A stretch of DNA of 38,023 nt from Eubacteriales bacterium (GCA_030539055.1 JAUNSV010000014.1:1-38023); one strand, 5' to 3'. Positions 17,002-25,272 are shown, counted from the first letter of the stretch. Notes: generated by a model not told the origin, from the letters alone. Numbers and translations: made by a program.

Positions 17002-17202
17002 TTATTTTTTTACTTTTATTAAATATTCATTTCCTTTATCTTCTACTTCTACATTGAAATCTTTACTTGTAGCAAATCTTGAAACATTCTCTTTAGCAGC
17101 ATGATTATCTACCATTATTTCATAATATGTATCGCCACTCTTCATTGATTCCATCAACATAAAAACTGGTTGTGGGCAAGAAAACCCTCTTGCATCTATC
17201 AT
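17002..17202 (-). CDS. TusA/YedF-like sulfurtransferase or selenium carrier
   Basis: 66 aa, a single SirA/TusA domain. The motif RGFSCPQPV holds the CPxP signature, with C9 the sulfur or selenium carrying residue; DNHAAKENVSRFA is the matching second half. Many selenium-linked YedF proteins have a C-terminal DsrE-like domain and about 200 residues. That part is absent, so this resembles only the N-terminal half. The start overlaps the yedE stop by 4 bases (ATGA). Given its neighbours, it probably passes selenium or sulfur between the desulfurase or transporter and SelD, but a general sulfur role cannot be excluded. Confidence 0.88.
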   Translation of the reverse strand: MIDARGFSCPQPVFMLMESMKSGDTYYEIMVDNHAAKENVSRFATSKDFNVEVEDKGNEYLIKVKK

Positions 17203-18263
17203 ACTTTTTTCTCCTTTTTAGAATTAACAATTGCTATTATTGTAACAACTATAATACCGAAAATAACAGCTATTTTTCCATTTAATGTAGGGCCTTTTCC
17301 TGATGATGCTAAACTAAAATTATGACAAAAAGCTGCACCTACAAAATATCCTAAAAATGTAATAGCAGAATCAACATTCCCCTCTCCTGTAAGTATCAAT
17401 TGGCGCAATGGACAGCCACCCAATAATACAGATGCAAATCCTAAAAGTAAAGTGCCAAGGAAATTCCAGAGAAAGTCTGAATGTGCAATTGCTTGTCCCT
17501 CAAAACCAGGTGTAAATTTTTTGAAAATTATATTCATAATCAAAGCACTAATCAATACTGCAACAAAACCTGATATCAATTTGAAATCTTTGAATAAAAT
17601 TATATCTCTTATTCCACCCATCATACAAAATCTTGTCTTTTGAGCTAAAGCTCCTACTATTAAACCTGCAACTAAAGAAATAATAATTGGTGCATGCATT
17701 CCACCAGGAACATTTGGCTCACTAGATAAGGCAAATAATGCAGGAAATGCAACAAATAATATTAAAATAATTACTTGAATGATTGGGAAAATATTACCAT
17801 CTATTTTTTTTATTTCATATGTTCTATTTAATGAATAACCTTTTTTTAAGAAAAATACACCTATACCAATACCTACAATAAATCCAAATAAACCAAGTAT
17901 AGCATTGTAGTCTCCACCAGCTAATCTTAAAATCATTCTGAAAGGGCATCCTAAAAACATCAATGCACCAACCATTGCAAAAAAGCCTAAAATAAATCTT
18001 GTAATAGGTGAAGAACCACCTACTGCTTTATGTTCTTTGGAAAACATAGATAAAATAAAAGATCCTAAAATAAGACCTATAATTTCTGGTCTCACATATT
18101 GAACTGCACTTGCACTATGAAGTTTCATAGCTCCAGCTGTGTCTCTAATAAAACAAGCAATACAAAAACCCATATTTTTTGGGTTTCCAAATAATACTAA
18201 TGCTGTAGAAATAATACCAATAATTATTCCAGCAAAAATAATCTTGTAATACTCTTTTTTCAT
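17199..18263 (-). CDS. yedE: YedE/YeeE family putative selenium transporter
   Basis: 354 aa with about nine or ten predicted membrane segments. Repeated YeeE/YedE signatures are visible: FCIACFIRDTAGAMKLH, LGCPFRMILRLAGGD, FCMMGGIRDIILF and GGCPLRQLILTGEGN. The cysteines in these repeats line the thiosulfate channel in characterised YeeE; the YedE branch beside selD is proposed to import a selenium compound. The ATG at 18263 is chosen because GGAG lies seven bases upstream and the membrane domain begins there. An in-frame TTG 27 codons earlier lacks a ribosome site and would cross the promoter at 18291-18319. It is first in the yedE-tusA-DUF3343-selD operon. Confidence 0.92.
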   Translation of the reverse strand: MKKEYYKIIFAGIIIGIISTALVLFGNPKNMGFCIACFIRDTAGAMKLHSASAVQYVRPEIIGLILGSFILSMFSKEHKAVGGSSPITRFILGFFAMVGALMFLGCPFRMILRLAGGDYNAILGLFGFIVGIGIGVFFLKKGYSLNRTYEIKKIDGNIFPIIQVIILILFVAFPALFALSSEPNVPGGMHAPIIISLVAGLIVGALAQKTRFCMMGGIRDIILFKDFKLISGFVAVLISALIMNIIFKKFTPGFEGQAIAHSDFLWNFLGTLLLGFASVLLGGCPLRQLILTGEGNVDSAITFLGYFVGAAFCHNFSLASSGKGPTLNGKIAVIFGIIVVTIIAIVNSKKEKKV

Positions 18264-18290
18264 AAATATCTCCTCGTTATTTTTTTTATT

Positions 18291-18319
18291 AGTATAACTC
18301 ACATTCTTATTGAATGCAA
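18291..18319 (-). promoter_or_regulatory. SigA-type promoter of the yedE-selD operon
   Basis: On the minus strand, -35 TTGCAT (18314-18319), a 17-base spacer and -10 TATACT (18291-18296). Predicted start near 18284, about 20 bases before the yedE ATG, leaving just enough room for its GAGGAG ribosome site. Confidence 0.72.
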
Positions 18320-18337
18320 GATTTTTTCGAAAAAGAA

Positions 18338-18366
18338 ACGACAAAATATAATAAATGTGTTATAAT
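18338..18366 (+). promoter_or_regulatory. Candidate promoter of the cysteine desulfurase gene, near-leaderless
   Basis: ACGACA (18338-18343), a 17-base spacer and a perfect TATAAT (18361-18366). The predicted start falls at about 18373, one or two bases before the ATG at 18375. A second TATAAT at 18347-18352 has a poorer -35 and would give a leader of about 16 bases without a ribosome site. Confidence 0.5.
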
Positions 18367-18374
18367 AAAAAATT

Positions 18375-19577
18375 ATGAATGATAAAAAAATAATTTATTT
18401 AGATAATGCTTGCACTTCTTTTCCAAAACCAGAAAGTGTATCAAATGCTATGTGTGATTTTATAAAAAATAAAGGAGTTAATATTTCTCGCTCTTCCTAT
18501 TCACTCTCGTTTGATGCACTTGATATGGTTTATAATACTAGAAAAAAACTTAATGATTTATTTAATGGAGATAGTCCTAATAATGTTGTTTTTACTAAAA
18601 ATATTACTGAAAGTTTAAACATAATCATTAAGGGTTATGTTTATAAAAAAAATGAAAATAAAACAAATAAAAAAATTCATATATTGACATCTTCTCTTGA
18701 GCATAATTCTGTAATGAGGCCATTACATGATTTAAAAAACGAAAATTTAATTGATTTTGATAGAATTCCATGCGATGAATATGGTGCATTATTAATAGAT
18801 GAAATAGAAAAAATGATTAATCCAAACACAGAGTTATTAATAATTCAACATGCATCTAATGTTATAGGAATAATTAATCCACTTTTTGAAATAGGTCAAA
18901 TATGTATAAAACATAATGTTAATCTAATTATTGATTCGGCTCAAAGTGCTGGATTATTAGATATAGATATGAAAAAATTCAATATAAAAGCTTTATGTTT
19001 TACAGGTCATAAATCTCTCCTAGGGCCACAAGGTGTCGGTGGTTTTTTATTAACAAATGAAATGGTTCCTAAAATTAAAAATTTATTTTCGGGTGGTACA
19101 GGTTCAATATCAAACTCAGAAGAACAACCATCTTTTATGCCAGATAAATTTGAATCTGGTACTATGAATATACCAAACATTATAGGCTTGTATGAAGGCA
19201 TATCATTTATAGAAAAAATTGGAAAAGAGAATATTTTAAATAAAGAACAAGAATTATTCCATCATTTTTTAGATGGTTTATATAAATTAGATAAAAAAAT
19301 TAAAATTCATGGTATTAATAAAAATCTAATTAACGATAATACAATGCATAATTTAGCAGTTATTTCTATATCTTCGCTAACAATGGATAACGCAAAATTA
19401 TCTTATATATTAGCAAATGAATATAATATCTTAACAAGAGTGGGGCTTCATTGTGCACCAAATGCACACAAGATGCTATATACTTTCCCCCTTGGCACTG
19501 TAAGATTTTCTATAGGTTACTTTAACACTTTTGATGATATAAATAAGACTCTATTAGCACTTTCAGAAATAGAATAA
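18375..19577 (+). CDS. Cysteine desulfurase family protein (EF2568-type, class V aminotransferase)
   Basis: 400 aa PLP enzyme. It starts KIIYLDNACTSFPKP, the normal N-terminus of this family. LEHNSVMRPL and IDSAQSAG lie around the cofactor, GHKSLLGPQG holds the PLP lysine (K213) and RVGLHCAP holds the catalytic cysteine (C360), followed by GTVRFSIGYFNT. This matches the group typified by Enterococcus EF2568, found with selD and thought to mobilise sulfur or selenium from cysteine or selenocysteine. It diverges from the yedE-selD operon across 111 bases. No ribosome site precedes the ATG. Its stop is one base from the stop of convergent exoA. Confidence 0.9.
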   Translation: MNDKKIIYLDNACTSFPKPESVSNAMCDFIKNKGVNISRSSYSLSFDALDMVYNTRKKLNDLFNGDSPNNVVFTKNITESLNIIIKGYVYKKNENKTNKKIHILTSSLEHNSVMRPLHDLKNENLIDFDRIPCDEYGALLIDEIEKMINPNTELLIIQHASNVIGIINPLFEIGQICIKHNVNLIIDSAQSAGLLDIDMKKFNIKALCFTGHKSLLGPQGVGGFLLTNEMVPKIKNLFSGGTGSISNSEEQPSFMPDKFESGTMNIPNIIGLYEGISFIEKIGKENILNKEQELFHHFLDGLYKLDKKIKIHGINKNLINDNTMHNLAVISISSLTMDNAKLSYILANEYNILTRVGLHCAPNAHKMLYTFPLGTVRFSIGYFNTFDDINKTLLALSEIE

Positions 19578-19578
19578 A

Positions 19579-20325
19579 TTATAATTTAATATCTAATTCA
19601 ATTGGACAATGATCTGATCCATATATTTCATTTAATATCTTTGAATCAATTACAAGTGGCATAATATCTTTTGATACTATAAAATAATCTATTCTCCAAC
19701 CAACATTTTTTTCTCTTGCATTCATTCTATATGACCACCAAGAGTATTTTACACTTGTAGGGTGCATCTCTCTAAAAGTATCTTTATATCCATTAGCAAG
19801 AAGTCTTGTCATTTTGCCTCTTTCTTCATCGCTAAAACCAGGATTATTATGATTAGTATTTGGATTTTTTAGATCTATTTCCTCGTGGGCAACATTCAAG
19901 TCTCCACAAAATATAACTGGTTTTTTTAAACTATTTATATAATTAAAAAAAGCATCTTCCCACATCATTCTATACTCAAGTCTTTTTAATTCTGGTTGTG
20001 AATTTGGTGTATAAACATTTATTATGAAAAATTTTTCATATTCTAATGTAATTACTCTTCCCTCAGTATCAAATTTTTCTATACCAATACCATTAAAAGC
20101 ATTTTGTGGTTTTTCCTTTGTAAAAATTGCTGTACCTGAGTATCCTTTTTGAATAGCATAATTCCAAAAAGAATAATATCCTTCTAATTCAAAAGGTTCT
20201 TGTCCTTTTTGTAATTTTGTTTCTTGTAAACAAAAAATATCTGCATTTAAAGAATTAAAATCATTTAAAAAATTTTTTTTACATATGGCTCTTAAGCCAT
20301 TAACATTAAAAGAAATTATTTTCAT
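19579..20325 (-). CDS. exoA: Exodeoxyribonuclease III / AP endonuclease
   Basis: 248 aa exonuclease III family enzyme that incises abasic sites in base excision repair. All expected motifs are present: SFNVNGLRA, CLQETKLQ (catalytic Glu), VYTPNSQ, FCGDLNVAH (Asp and Asn), SWWSYR, GWRIDYFIVS and the C-terminal SDHCPIELDI with the catalytic His. It is the last gene of the operon that includes polA, its natural partner in repair synthesis, and follows the hypothetical membrane protein by 7 bases. No terminator is visible between it and the convergent cysteine desulfurase. Confidence 0.95.
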   Translation of the reverse strand: MKIISFNVNGLRAICKKNFLNDFNSLNADIFCLQETKLQKGQEPFELEGYYSFWNYAIQKGYSGTAIFTKEKPQNAFNGIGIEKFDTEGRVITLEYEKFFIINVYTPNSQPELKRLEYRMMWEDAFFNYINSLKKPVIFCGDLNVAHEEIDLKNPNTNHNNPGFSDEERGKMTRLLANGYKDTFREMHPTSVKYSWWSYRMNAREKNVGWRIDYFIVSKDIMPLVIDSKILNEIYGSDHCPIELDIKL

Positions 20326-20332
20326 ATACTTT

Positions 20333-20848
20333 TTATTTTGTTTTATTATGATTCTCTCTTGCCATTCTATCCACTTCTTTTAGAAAAGTTTCTGTAGCTG
20401 TAGCATTTATAGAAGTCATAGCATAATGATATCCATTATCTGTCCATTCAGATTTAATAATAGCTCTGTTATCTATTGAAGTCCAAGAAATGACTTCAAT
20501 TTCACTTTCATCATCGCATTTTACATTCATTAGTATAAATTGTGGATCCCATTCATAAGACATTCTAGATAAATCTACATTTGATGCTAAAGTAGCTCTG
20601 AAAATCATATCAATATTATTATGATTGTAAATTATTTCAGAGATATTATTATCTATAATGTTCATTGAAGTAATATTGCTAGTATTTGATGGTGTAGCAA
20701 TAATCATCCCAAGTGATTCTTCAATTTGAGATACTTCATTTATTTGTTTATCAACACTTTTATTTTGAAACAAATAATATGATAAAAAAACTATTACAAT
20801 TATTAATAAAGCAATAATAAAATATAAAATCTTATTTTTATTTTTCAT
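20333..20848 (-). CDS. Single-pass membrane protein of unknown function
   Basis: 171 aa, not recognised. A Lys/Asn-rich start is followed by one strongly hydrophobic segment (about residues 8-27), so the remaining 140 residues are probably extracytoplasmic. There is no lipobox. The body has mixed strand-like segments with IIYNHNNIDMIFRATL and SEWTDNGYHYAMTSINATATETFL, reminiscent of small periplasmic-type domains such as the DUF4367 group, but I cannot assign it. It overlaps the MBL gene by 4 bases and is followed 7 bases later by exoA, so it is translated within the repair operon. Confidence 0.78.
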   Translation of the reverse strand: MKNKNKILYFIIALLIIVIVFLSYYLFQNKSVDKQINEVSQIEESLGMIIATPSNTSNITSMNIIDNNISEIIYNHNNIDMIFRATLASNVDLSRMSYEWDPQFILMNVKCDDESEIEVISWTSIDNRAIIKSEWTDNGYHYAMTSINATATETFLKEVDRMARENHNKTK

Positions 20849-21663
20849 ATAACCTCCGTTATTTCATCCCTTTTTGCTACTATTATTTTGGGTAGTGGAA
20901 TTTTTTCTTTATAATTATTATTAATAAAATCTCTTACAGTATCATAAGCAATTTCATATGTATTTGTTTCTTTGCTAGTATGTCCTAGAGCTACAATTTT
21001 TAATTCACTTGAATTAATTTTCATAATTATTTTTGCTGCATCTTCATTTGCTAAATGACCTTTATTTGATAATATCCTTTGCTTTAAAAAATCTGGATAT
21101 TTTTCGCTATTAATTAATAAATTTTCATCATAATTTGATTCTAACAAAAGAGCATTCAAACCACTTAATTTTTGCAAAATATAATCATCAACAAATCCAG
21201 TATCAGTTAATATTCCTACTTTTATTTTGTTTCCAAGAATGAAGGTATAACAAATTGAAGGGACATCATGGTGTGTTTTGAAAGGAAAAAATGTGATATC
21301 TTTAATTTTATGCATTGAATCATCATGAAGTATATTGCTATTATTTAATATTTTATCTTGTACAATCGGATCAAATTTCTTTTTGTTTTCTCCATAATAA
21401 TTATATATATTTTTTAAAGTTTTTTTATTTGCAAAAATTTTAATATCATATTTTTTTAAAATTGAAGATAATGACATAATATGATCATAATGCTCGTGTG
21501 TAATAAGAATAGCATCAATGTTTTTTATAGAGCAATCATATTCATTTAATCCATCCTCAATTCTTCTTATTGGTAGTCCACAATCAATTAATATATTAGT
21601 TTTTTTATATTGCAAAAAAGTTGTATTACCACTTGAGCCCGATCCTATTGATACAAATTTCAT
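20845..21663 (-). CDS. MBL-fold metallohydrolase, YycJ/WalJ-like exonuclease
   Basis: 272 aa metallo-beta-lactamase fold protein. It starts MKFVSIGSGSSGNTTFL, typical of YycJ/WalJ, and carries THEHYDH (H56, H58, D60, H61), the two-metal site, then KTHHDVPSICYTF, GILTDTGF, LLESNYDENLL and GHTSKET. B. subtilis YycJ is proposed to act as a 5'-3' DNA exonuclease in mismatch repair. There it follows walK; here it lies in the polA operon, which suits a DNA repair role. Its start overlaps coaE by 38 bases, an unusually long overlap, but the N-terminal GSGSSGN motif requires this start. Confidence 0.88.
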   Translation of the reverse strand: MKFVSIGSGSSGNTTFLQYKKTNILIDCGLPIRRIEDGLNEYDCSIKNIDAILITHEHYDHIMSLSSILKKYDIKIFANKKTLKNIYNYYGENKKKFDPIVQDKILNNSNILHDDSMHKIKDITFFPFKTHHDVPSICYTFILGNKIKVGILTDTGFVDDYILQKLSGLNALLLESNYDENLLINSEKYPDFLKQRILSNKGHLANEDAAKIIMKINSSELKIVALGHTSKETNTYEIAYDTVRDFINNNYKEKIPLPKIIVAKRDEITEVI

Positions 21664-22180
21664 CTATTTTTTCCTTTAAGTATTCTATATTATTATTATT
21701 TTCTATAATAAAATCACATTTTTCATAAAATTTTTTATATTCATTTTGATAAAATAATATTTTATTTATTTTGTCTAAAGAATAATTTCTATATTTAATT
21801 AGTCTATCTATAATATTTTTTTTAAAAGAATAAATATAAATTGAAAAATTAGTATTATTAAAAAATTCATTTGATGGTAATGCAGTTTCGATAATGAAAT
21901 TTTTATTATTTTTAGCATATTTTTTTAATTCATTCCATGTTTCTTTATGAATTATTTCTTCGATTTCTGTTTTAAAATTTATATCTATGAATATTTCTTT
22001 TAAATCTGTTCTGTTATATTTTTTTTTTATTTCATTTATTTTATTTTTTATTTCTCTTCTATTTTCAATTTCTTTTGCTATATCATCACATATAAAAATA
22101 GGATAATCTAATTTTTTACTAATGTATTTACTTGCAATAGTTTTTCCTGAACCTATAAATCCAGTTAAACCAATAATCAT
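21626..22180 (-). CDS. coaE: Dephospho-CoA kinase
   Basis: 184 aa P-loop kinase catalysing the last step of coenzyme A synthesis. IGLTGFIGSGKT is the Walker A loop (residues 8-15 region) and FICDDIAKEI corresponds to the DxD substrate motif. ETWNELKKYA, FIIETALPSNEFF and YSFKKNIIDRLIKYR match the CoA-binding and lid regions. It is slightly shorter and more diverged than typical CoaE (about 195-200), lacking much of the usual C-terminal helix. It lies between polA and the MBL gene, as often seen in Clostridia. Its start overlaps the preceding small gene by 4 bases (ATGA). Confidence 0.88.
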   Translation of the reverse strand: MIIGLTGFIGSGKTIASKYISKKLDYPIFICDDIAKEIENRREIKNKINEIKKKYNRTDLKEIFIDINFKTEIEEIIHKETWNELKKYAKNNKNFIIETALPSNEFFNNTNFSIYIYSFKKNIIDRLIKYRNYSLDKINKILFYQNEYKKFYEKCDFIIENNNNIEYLKEKIDEICINRIGLKW

Positions 22181-22422
22181 CCATTTCCTTTCTCTAAGAG
22201 TGTATTAATATAATTTATGCTTTCATTAATTCCACAATCCGAATATTCAAATTCTTTATAATTTTTTTCTTCTTCTTTAGTATCTTCAAAACATAAAATG
22301 TCTGGATATGTACAAAGTAAAAGACTTACATTATTCTCGACAATATTTTTTTTAATTAAATATCTTAATCCAGCTATAGAACCCTTAAATGGAAGTTTTT
22401 CTAAATATGAAATTTTTAGCAT
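22177..22422 (-). CDS. Small conserved protein of unknown function between polA and coaE
   Basis: 81 aa if started at ATG 22422, which has an AAAAAGG ribosome site six bases upstream. ATG 22440 (87 aa) directly after the polA stop and a longer overlapping start are alternatives. No membrane segment. The pattern LEKLPFKGSIAGLRYLIKK, then LLLCTYPDILCFEDTKEEEK and a C-terminal GINESINYIN, resembles small proteins I recall from clostridial genomes with GMRY and CFE-T segments, but I cannot name a family. It is translationally coupled to coaE by ATGA. A metabolic or repair role is not supported by any residue I can identify. Confidence 0.75.
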   Translation of the reverse strand: MLKISYLEKLPFKGSIAGLRYLIKKNIVENNVSLLLCTYPDILCFEDTKEEEKNYKEFEYSDCGINESINYINTLLEKGNG

Positions 22423-22441
22423 ACTATGCCTTTTTAACATA

Positions 22442-24949
22442 TTAATGTGCATCATCCCAGGTATTTCCAATACCAATAGACACTTCAAGTGGCACTTTTA
22501 GTGTTGAAGCATTTTTCATTTTTTCTAATAATATATTTTTTACTATTTCTTCTTCTTCTATTTTTGCTTCGACTAATATTTCATCATGAACTTGTAATAC
22601 AATATGAGATTTTAAATTATTTTCTTTAAAAGAATTGTTTATATTTATCATAGCAATTTTCATAATATCAGCAGCTGTCCCTTGTATTGGCGAATTCATA
22701 GCAATTCTTTCACCAAAAGATCTTGTTAAATGATTAGAAGATAATATCTCTGGAATTGGTCGTATTCTTCCATAAAATGTTTTTACAAATCCTTTTTCTT
22801 TAGCTTCTTTAACACAAAAGTTTAAATACTCTTTTACTTTTGGATATGTGCGAAAATATTGTTCTATATAATTTTTTGCTTCATTTCTCGTTATTGATAA
22901 GCCCTCAGACAGTCCAAAAGCAGAAATACCATACACAATACCAAAATTTACTGCTTTAGCATTTTGTCTCATCTCTTTTGTTACTTTTTCAAGTGGTATT
23001 CCAAACACAGATGAGGCAGTAATTGCATGAATATCTTTACTATCATTATAAGCTTTGATTAATTTTTCATCTTCGGATAAGGAAGCTAAAATACGAAGTT
23101 CAACTTGAGAATAATCTGCATCAATAAAAATATAACCATCTTCTGGGATAAATACTTTTCTGAACTTTCTGCCAAGCTCAGTTTTTACTGGAATATTTTG
23201 CATATTAGGTGAATCAGAAGAGATTCTACCAGTTGCAGTAACCATTTGGTTAAATGTTGAATGTATTCTGTTATCTTCTTGAATAAAATCATTTAGTCCG
23301 ATAGCATATGTTGAGTATAATTTTTGATATGTTCTATATTTTAAAATTTTTTCTATTATTGGGTGTTCATCTTTTAATTTTTCTAATACATCTACAGAAG
23401 TGGAAAAACCTGTTTTATTCTTTTTTAATGTTTCTAAATGTAATTTATTAAATAAAATATTTCCTAATTGCTTTGGAGAATTAATATTAAATTCTTCATT
23501 TGATAAATTATAAATATCTTTTTTTAATATTATAATTTCTTTTTCTAAATCATCTTTTACTATATTTAATTTATTTTTATCAATCTTTATTCCAATTTTT
23601 TCCATTTCATATAATACATAAATTAATGGTTTCTCAATATTTTCATAAATTTCTATTTCATTATTACTTTTTAGTTTCGATTTTTCATTATTATACATTT
23701 TAAAAGCATAATATGCCTTATACGGATTAATGTTTTCTAATGATATATTAGAAAAATTTTCATTTTGTAAATTTGGATTATTTAAATATGACATAATTGC
23801 TACATCTTCAATATCCAAATTTAAATCATATAATAAATTTAATTGAGATTTTAAATCATATGTAACAAGCTTAATACCACACAAATATTTTTTAATATCA
23901 ATATTATTAAACTTATATATCCTATCTTCACTTAAACAAAGAGCATTATCATAATAACCTACATATTCTTTATTCTTACAATCTTTTATTATATTTTCTA
24001 ATATATATATATCATCCACTTCTTTTATTTTGGAAGTATCAAATATATTGTTAGATACATCAATCCCTTTTTTTTCAAAACGCTCATATAATGATTTTAA
24101 TTCAAGTTTTTTTATTATATTAAATGCTTGTTCATTATAGGCATCATTAATTATTGTTTCATCAAAAGGAACAAAAATGGGTACTTTTGTATCAATAGTA
24201 ACTAATTTTTTGAATAAAAAAGCATCATCTTTTTGTTGAATTAATTTATTTTTTAAATTTTGTTTACTAATTTCATTTATATGTAAAAAAATATTTTCTA
24301 AAGATCCAAATTGCTTAATCAATTCTAGAGCTTGTTTTTCTCCTACACCTTTAACACCTGGAATATTATCTGATGTGTCGCCTTGTAAGGATTTTATATC
24401 TATTAATTGTATTGGATTAACTCCATATTCATCTTTTACTGTGGCTTCACTATAAGAAATTGAAATTGATTTTCTATTTTCTGTTTTCATTAATCGAACA
24501 GTAATACCATTTTGAACTAGTTGCAATAAATCTCTATCACCTGTTAATACAACTACCTCAATACTTTCATTTTTATAATTTTTTGCAAAAGTACCTATTA
24601 AATCATCTGCCTCAAATCCTTCCTTCTCTTCAATATTAATATTCATCACTTTTAGTAAGTTTTTAATATAAGGTACTTGTTCATAAAGCTCATTAGGCAT
24701 AGGTTTTCTTTTCCCTTTATACTCGGGATATATTTTATGTCTAAATGTAGGTGCTTTTACATCAAAGCATACAATCATATGGTCAATTTTTTCATCATCT
24801 ATAGCTTTAATTAATATTTTAAAAAACCCAAGAATTGCATTTATATGTACTCCATCTTTATTTGTTAAAAGTGGAAGTCCATAAAATGCTCTTGAAATCA
24901 TACTATAACCATCTACTAATAATATTCTTTTCATATTCAATAATGCCAA
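22442..24949 (-). CDS. polA: DNA polymerase I
   Basis: 835 aa. The 5' nuclease domain (about 1-290) has LLVDGYSMISRAFYG, EADDLIGTF, LTGDRDLLQLV and GDTSDNIPGVKGVGEKQA. The central region (about 300-470) is a degenerate 3'-5' exonuclease lacking the DxE and YxxxD metal residues, so no proofreading is expected, as in Bacillus-type PolA. The polymerase domain carries motif A DADYSQVELRILA, motif B RQNAKAVNFGIVYG and motif C QVHDEILVEA. The start shown is TTG 24949, with GGGAG four bases upstream; the family-typical Met is ATG 24934, which has no ribosome site. The gene overlaps the zinc-finger gene by 13 bases. Confidence 0.96.
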   Translation of the reverse strand: MALLNMKRILLVDGYSMISRAFYGLPLLTNKDGVHINAILGFFKILIKAIDDEKIDHMIVCFDVKAPTFRHKIYPEYKGKRKPMPNELYEQVPYIKNLLKVMNINIEEKEGFEADDLIGTFAKNYKNESIEVVVLTGDRDLLQLVQNGITVRLMKTENRKSISISYSEATVKDEYGVNPIQLIDIKSLQGDTSDNIPGVKGVGEKQALELIKQFGSLENIFLHINEISKQNLKNKLIQQKDDAFLFKKLVTIDTKVPIFVPFDETIINDAYNEQAFNIIKKLELKSLYERFEKKGIDVSNNIFDTSKIKEVDDIYILENIIKDCKNKEYVGYYDNALCLSEDRIYKFNNIDIKKYLCGIKLVTYDLKSQLNLLYDLNLDIEDVAIMSYLNNPNLQNENFSNISLENINPYKAYYAFKMYNNEKSKLKSNNEIEIYENIEKPLIYVLYEMEKIGIKIDKNKLNIVKDDLEKEIIILKKDIYNLSNEEFNINSPKQLGNILFNKLHLETLKKNKTGFSTSVDVLEKLKDEHPIIEKILKYRTYQKLYSTYAIGLNDFIQEDNRIHSTFNQMVTATGRISSDSPNMQNIPVKTELGRKFRKVFIPEDGYIFIDADYSQVELRILASLSEDEKLIKAYNDSKDIHAITASSVFGIPLEKVTKEMRQNAKAVNFGIVYGISAFGLSEGLSITRNEAKNYIEQYFRTYPKVKEYLNFCVKEAKEKGFVKTFYGRIRPIPEILSSNHLTRSFGERIAMNSPIQGTAADIMKIAMININNSFKENNLKSHIVLQVHDEILVEAKIEEEEIVKNILLEKMKNASTLKVPLEVSIGIGNTWDDAH

Positions 24950-25272
24950 TAAACTCCCACTAAAGATATAATACTAAAAGCGATTGCCCATATTACTAAA
25001 GTATCTAAAACATAAATTATGGTAGTACGAAAATCTATAATAGAAAATTTTTTATAAATTTTATTCAATACATCATCAAAATTGCCATCATAATTACTTT
25101 TTTTATTTGTTGATTCTTCCGAAAGCATACTATAAAGAAAATAATCATCAGATACATATCTGAAACAATCTTTGCACTTAATCAAATGATAATACATCTC
25201 TCTTTGTCTCTCGCTAGAAAGTGTATTATTCAATAATTCTTTTGTTAAATTTTTAGCTTCTTTACAATCCAT
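24937..25272 (-). CDS. Zinc-finger (ZAS-like) membrane protein, anti-sigma-like
   Basis: 111 aa. The N-terminus has C3, then H29, C33 and C36 in the H-x3-C-x2-C spacing of anti-sigma (zf-HC2/ZAS) domains, and DCKEAKNLTKELL...SSERQREMYYHLIKCKDC reads as such a domain. One membrane segment lies at about residues 83-107 and the protein ends four residues later, so nearly all of it is cytoplasmic. No sigma-70 ECF gene is adjacent, so whether it binds a sigma factor is unknown. It is first in the polA operon. The ATG has no obvious ribosome site, but starting at MDCKEA fits the family. Confidence 0.78.
   Translation of the reverse strand: MDCKEAKNLTKELLNNTLSSERQREMYYHLIKCKDCFRYVSDDYFLYSMLSEESTNKKSNYDGNFDDVLNKIYKKFSIIDFRTTIIYVLDTLVIWAIAFSIISLVGVYWHY

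Noticed and set aside
22442-24949. Damaged PolA because of missing exonuclease residues
   Set aside because: Loss of the 3'-5' exonuclease metal residues is normal for PolA in Bacillus-type and many clostridial bacteria; the other two domains are intact.
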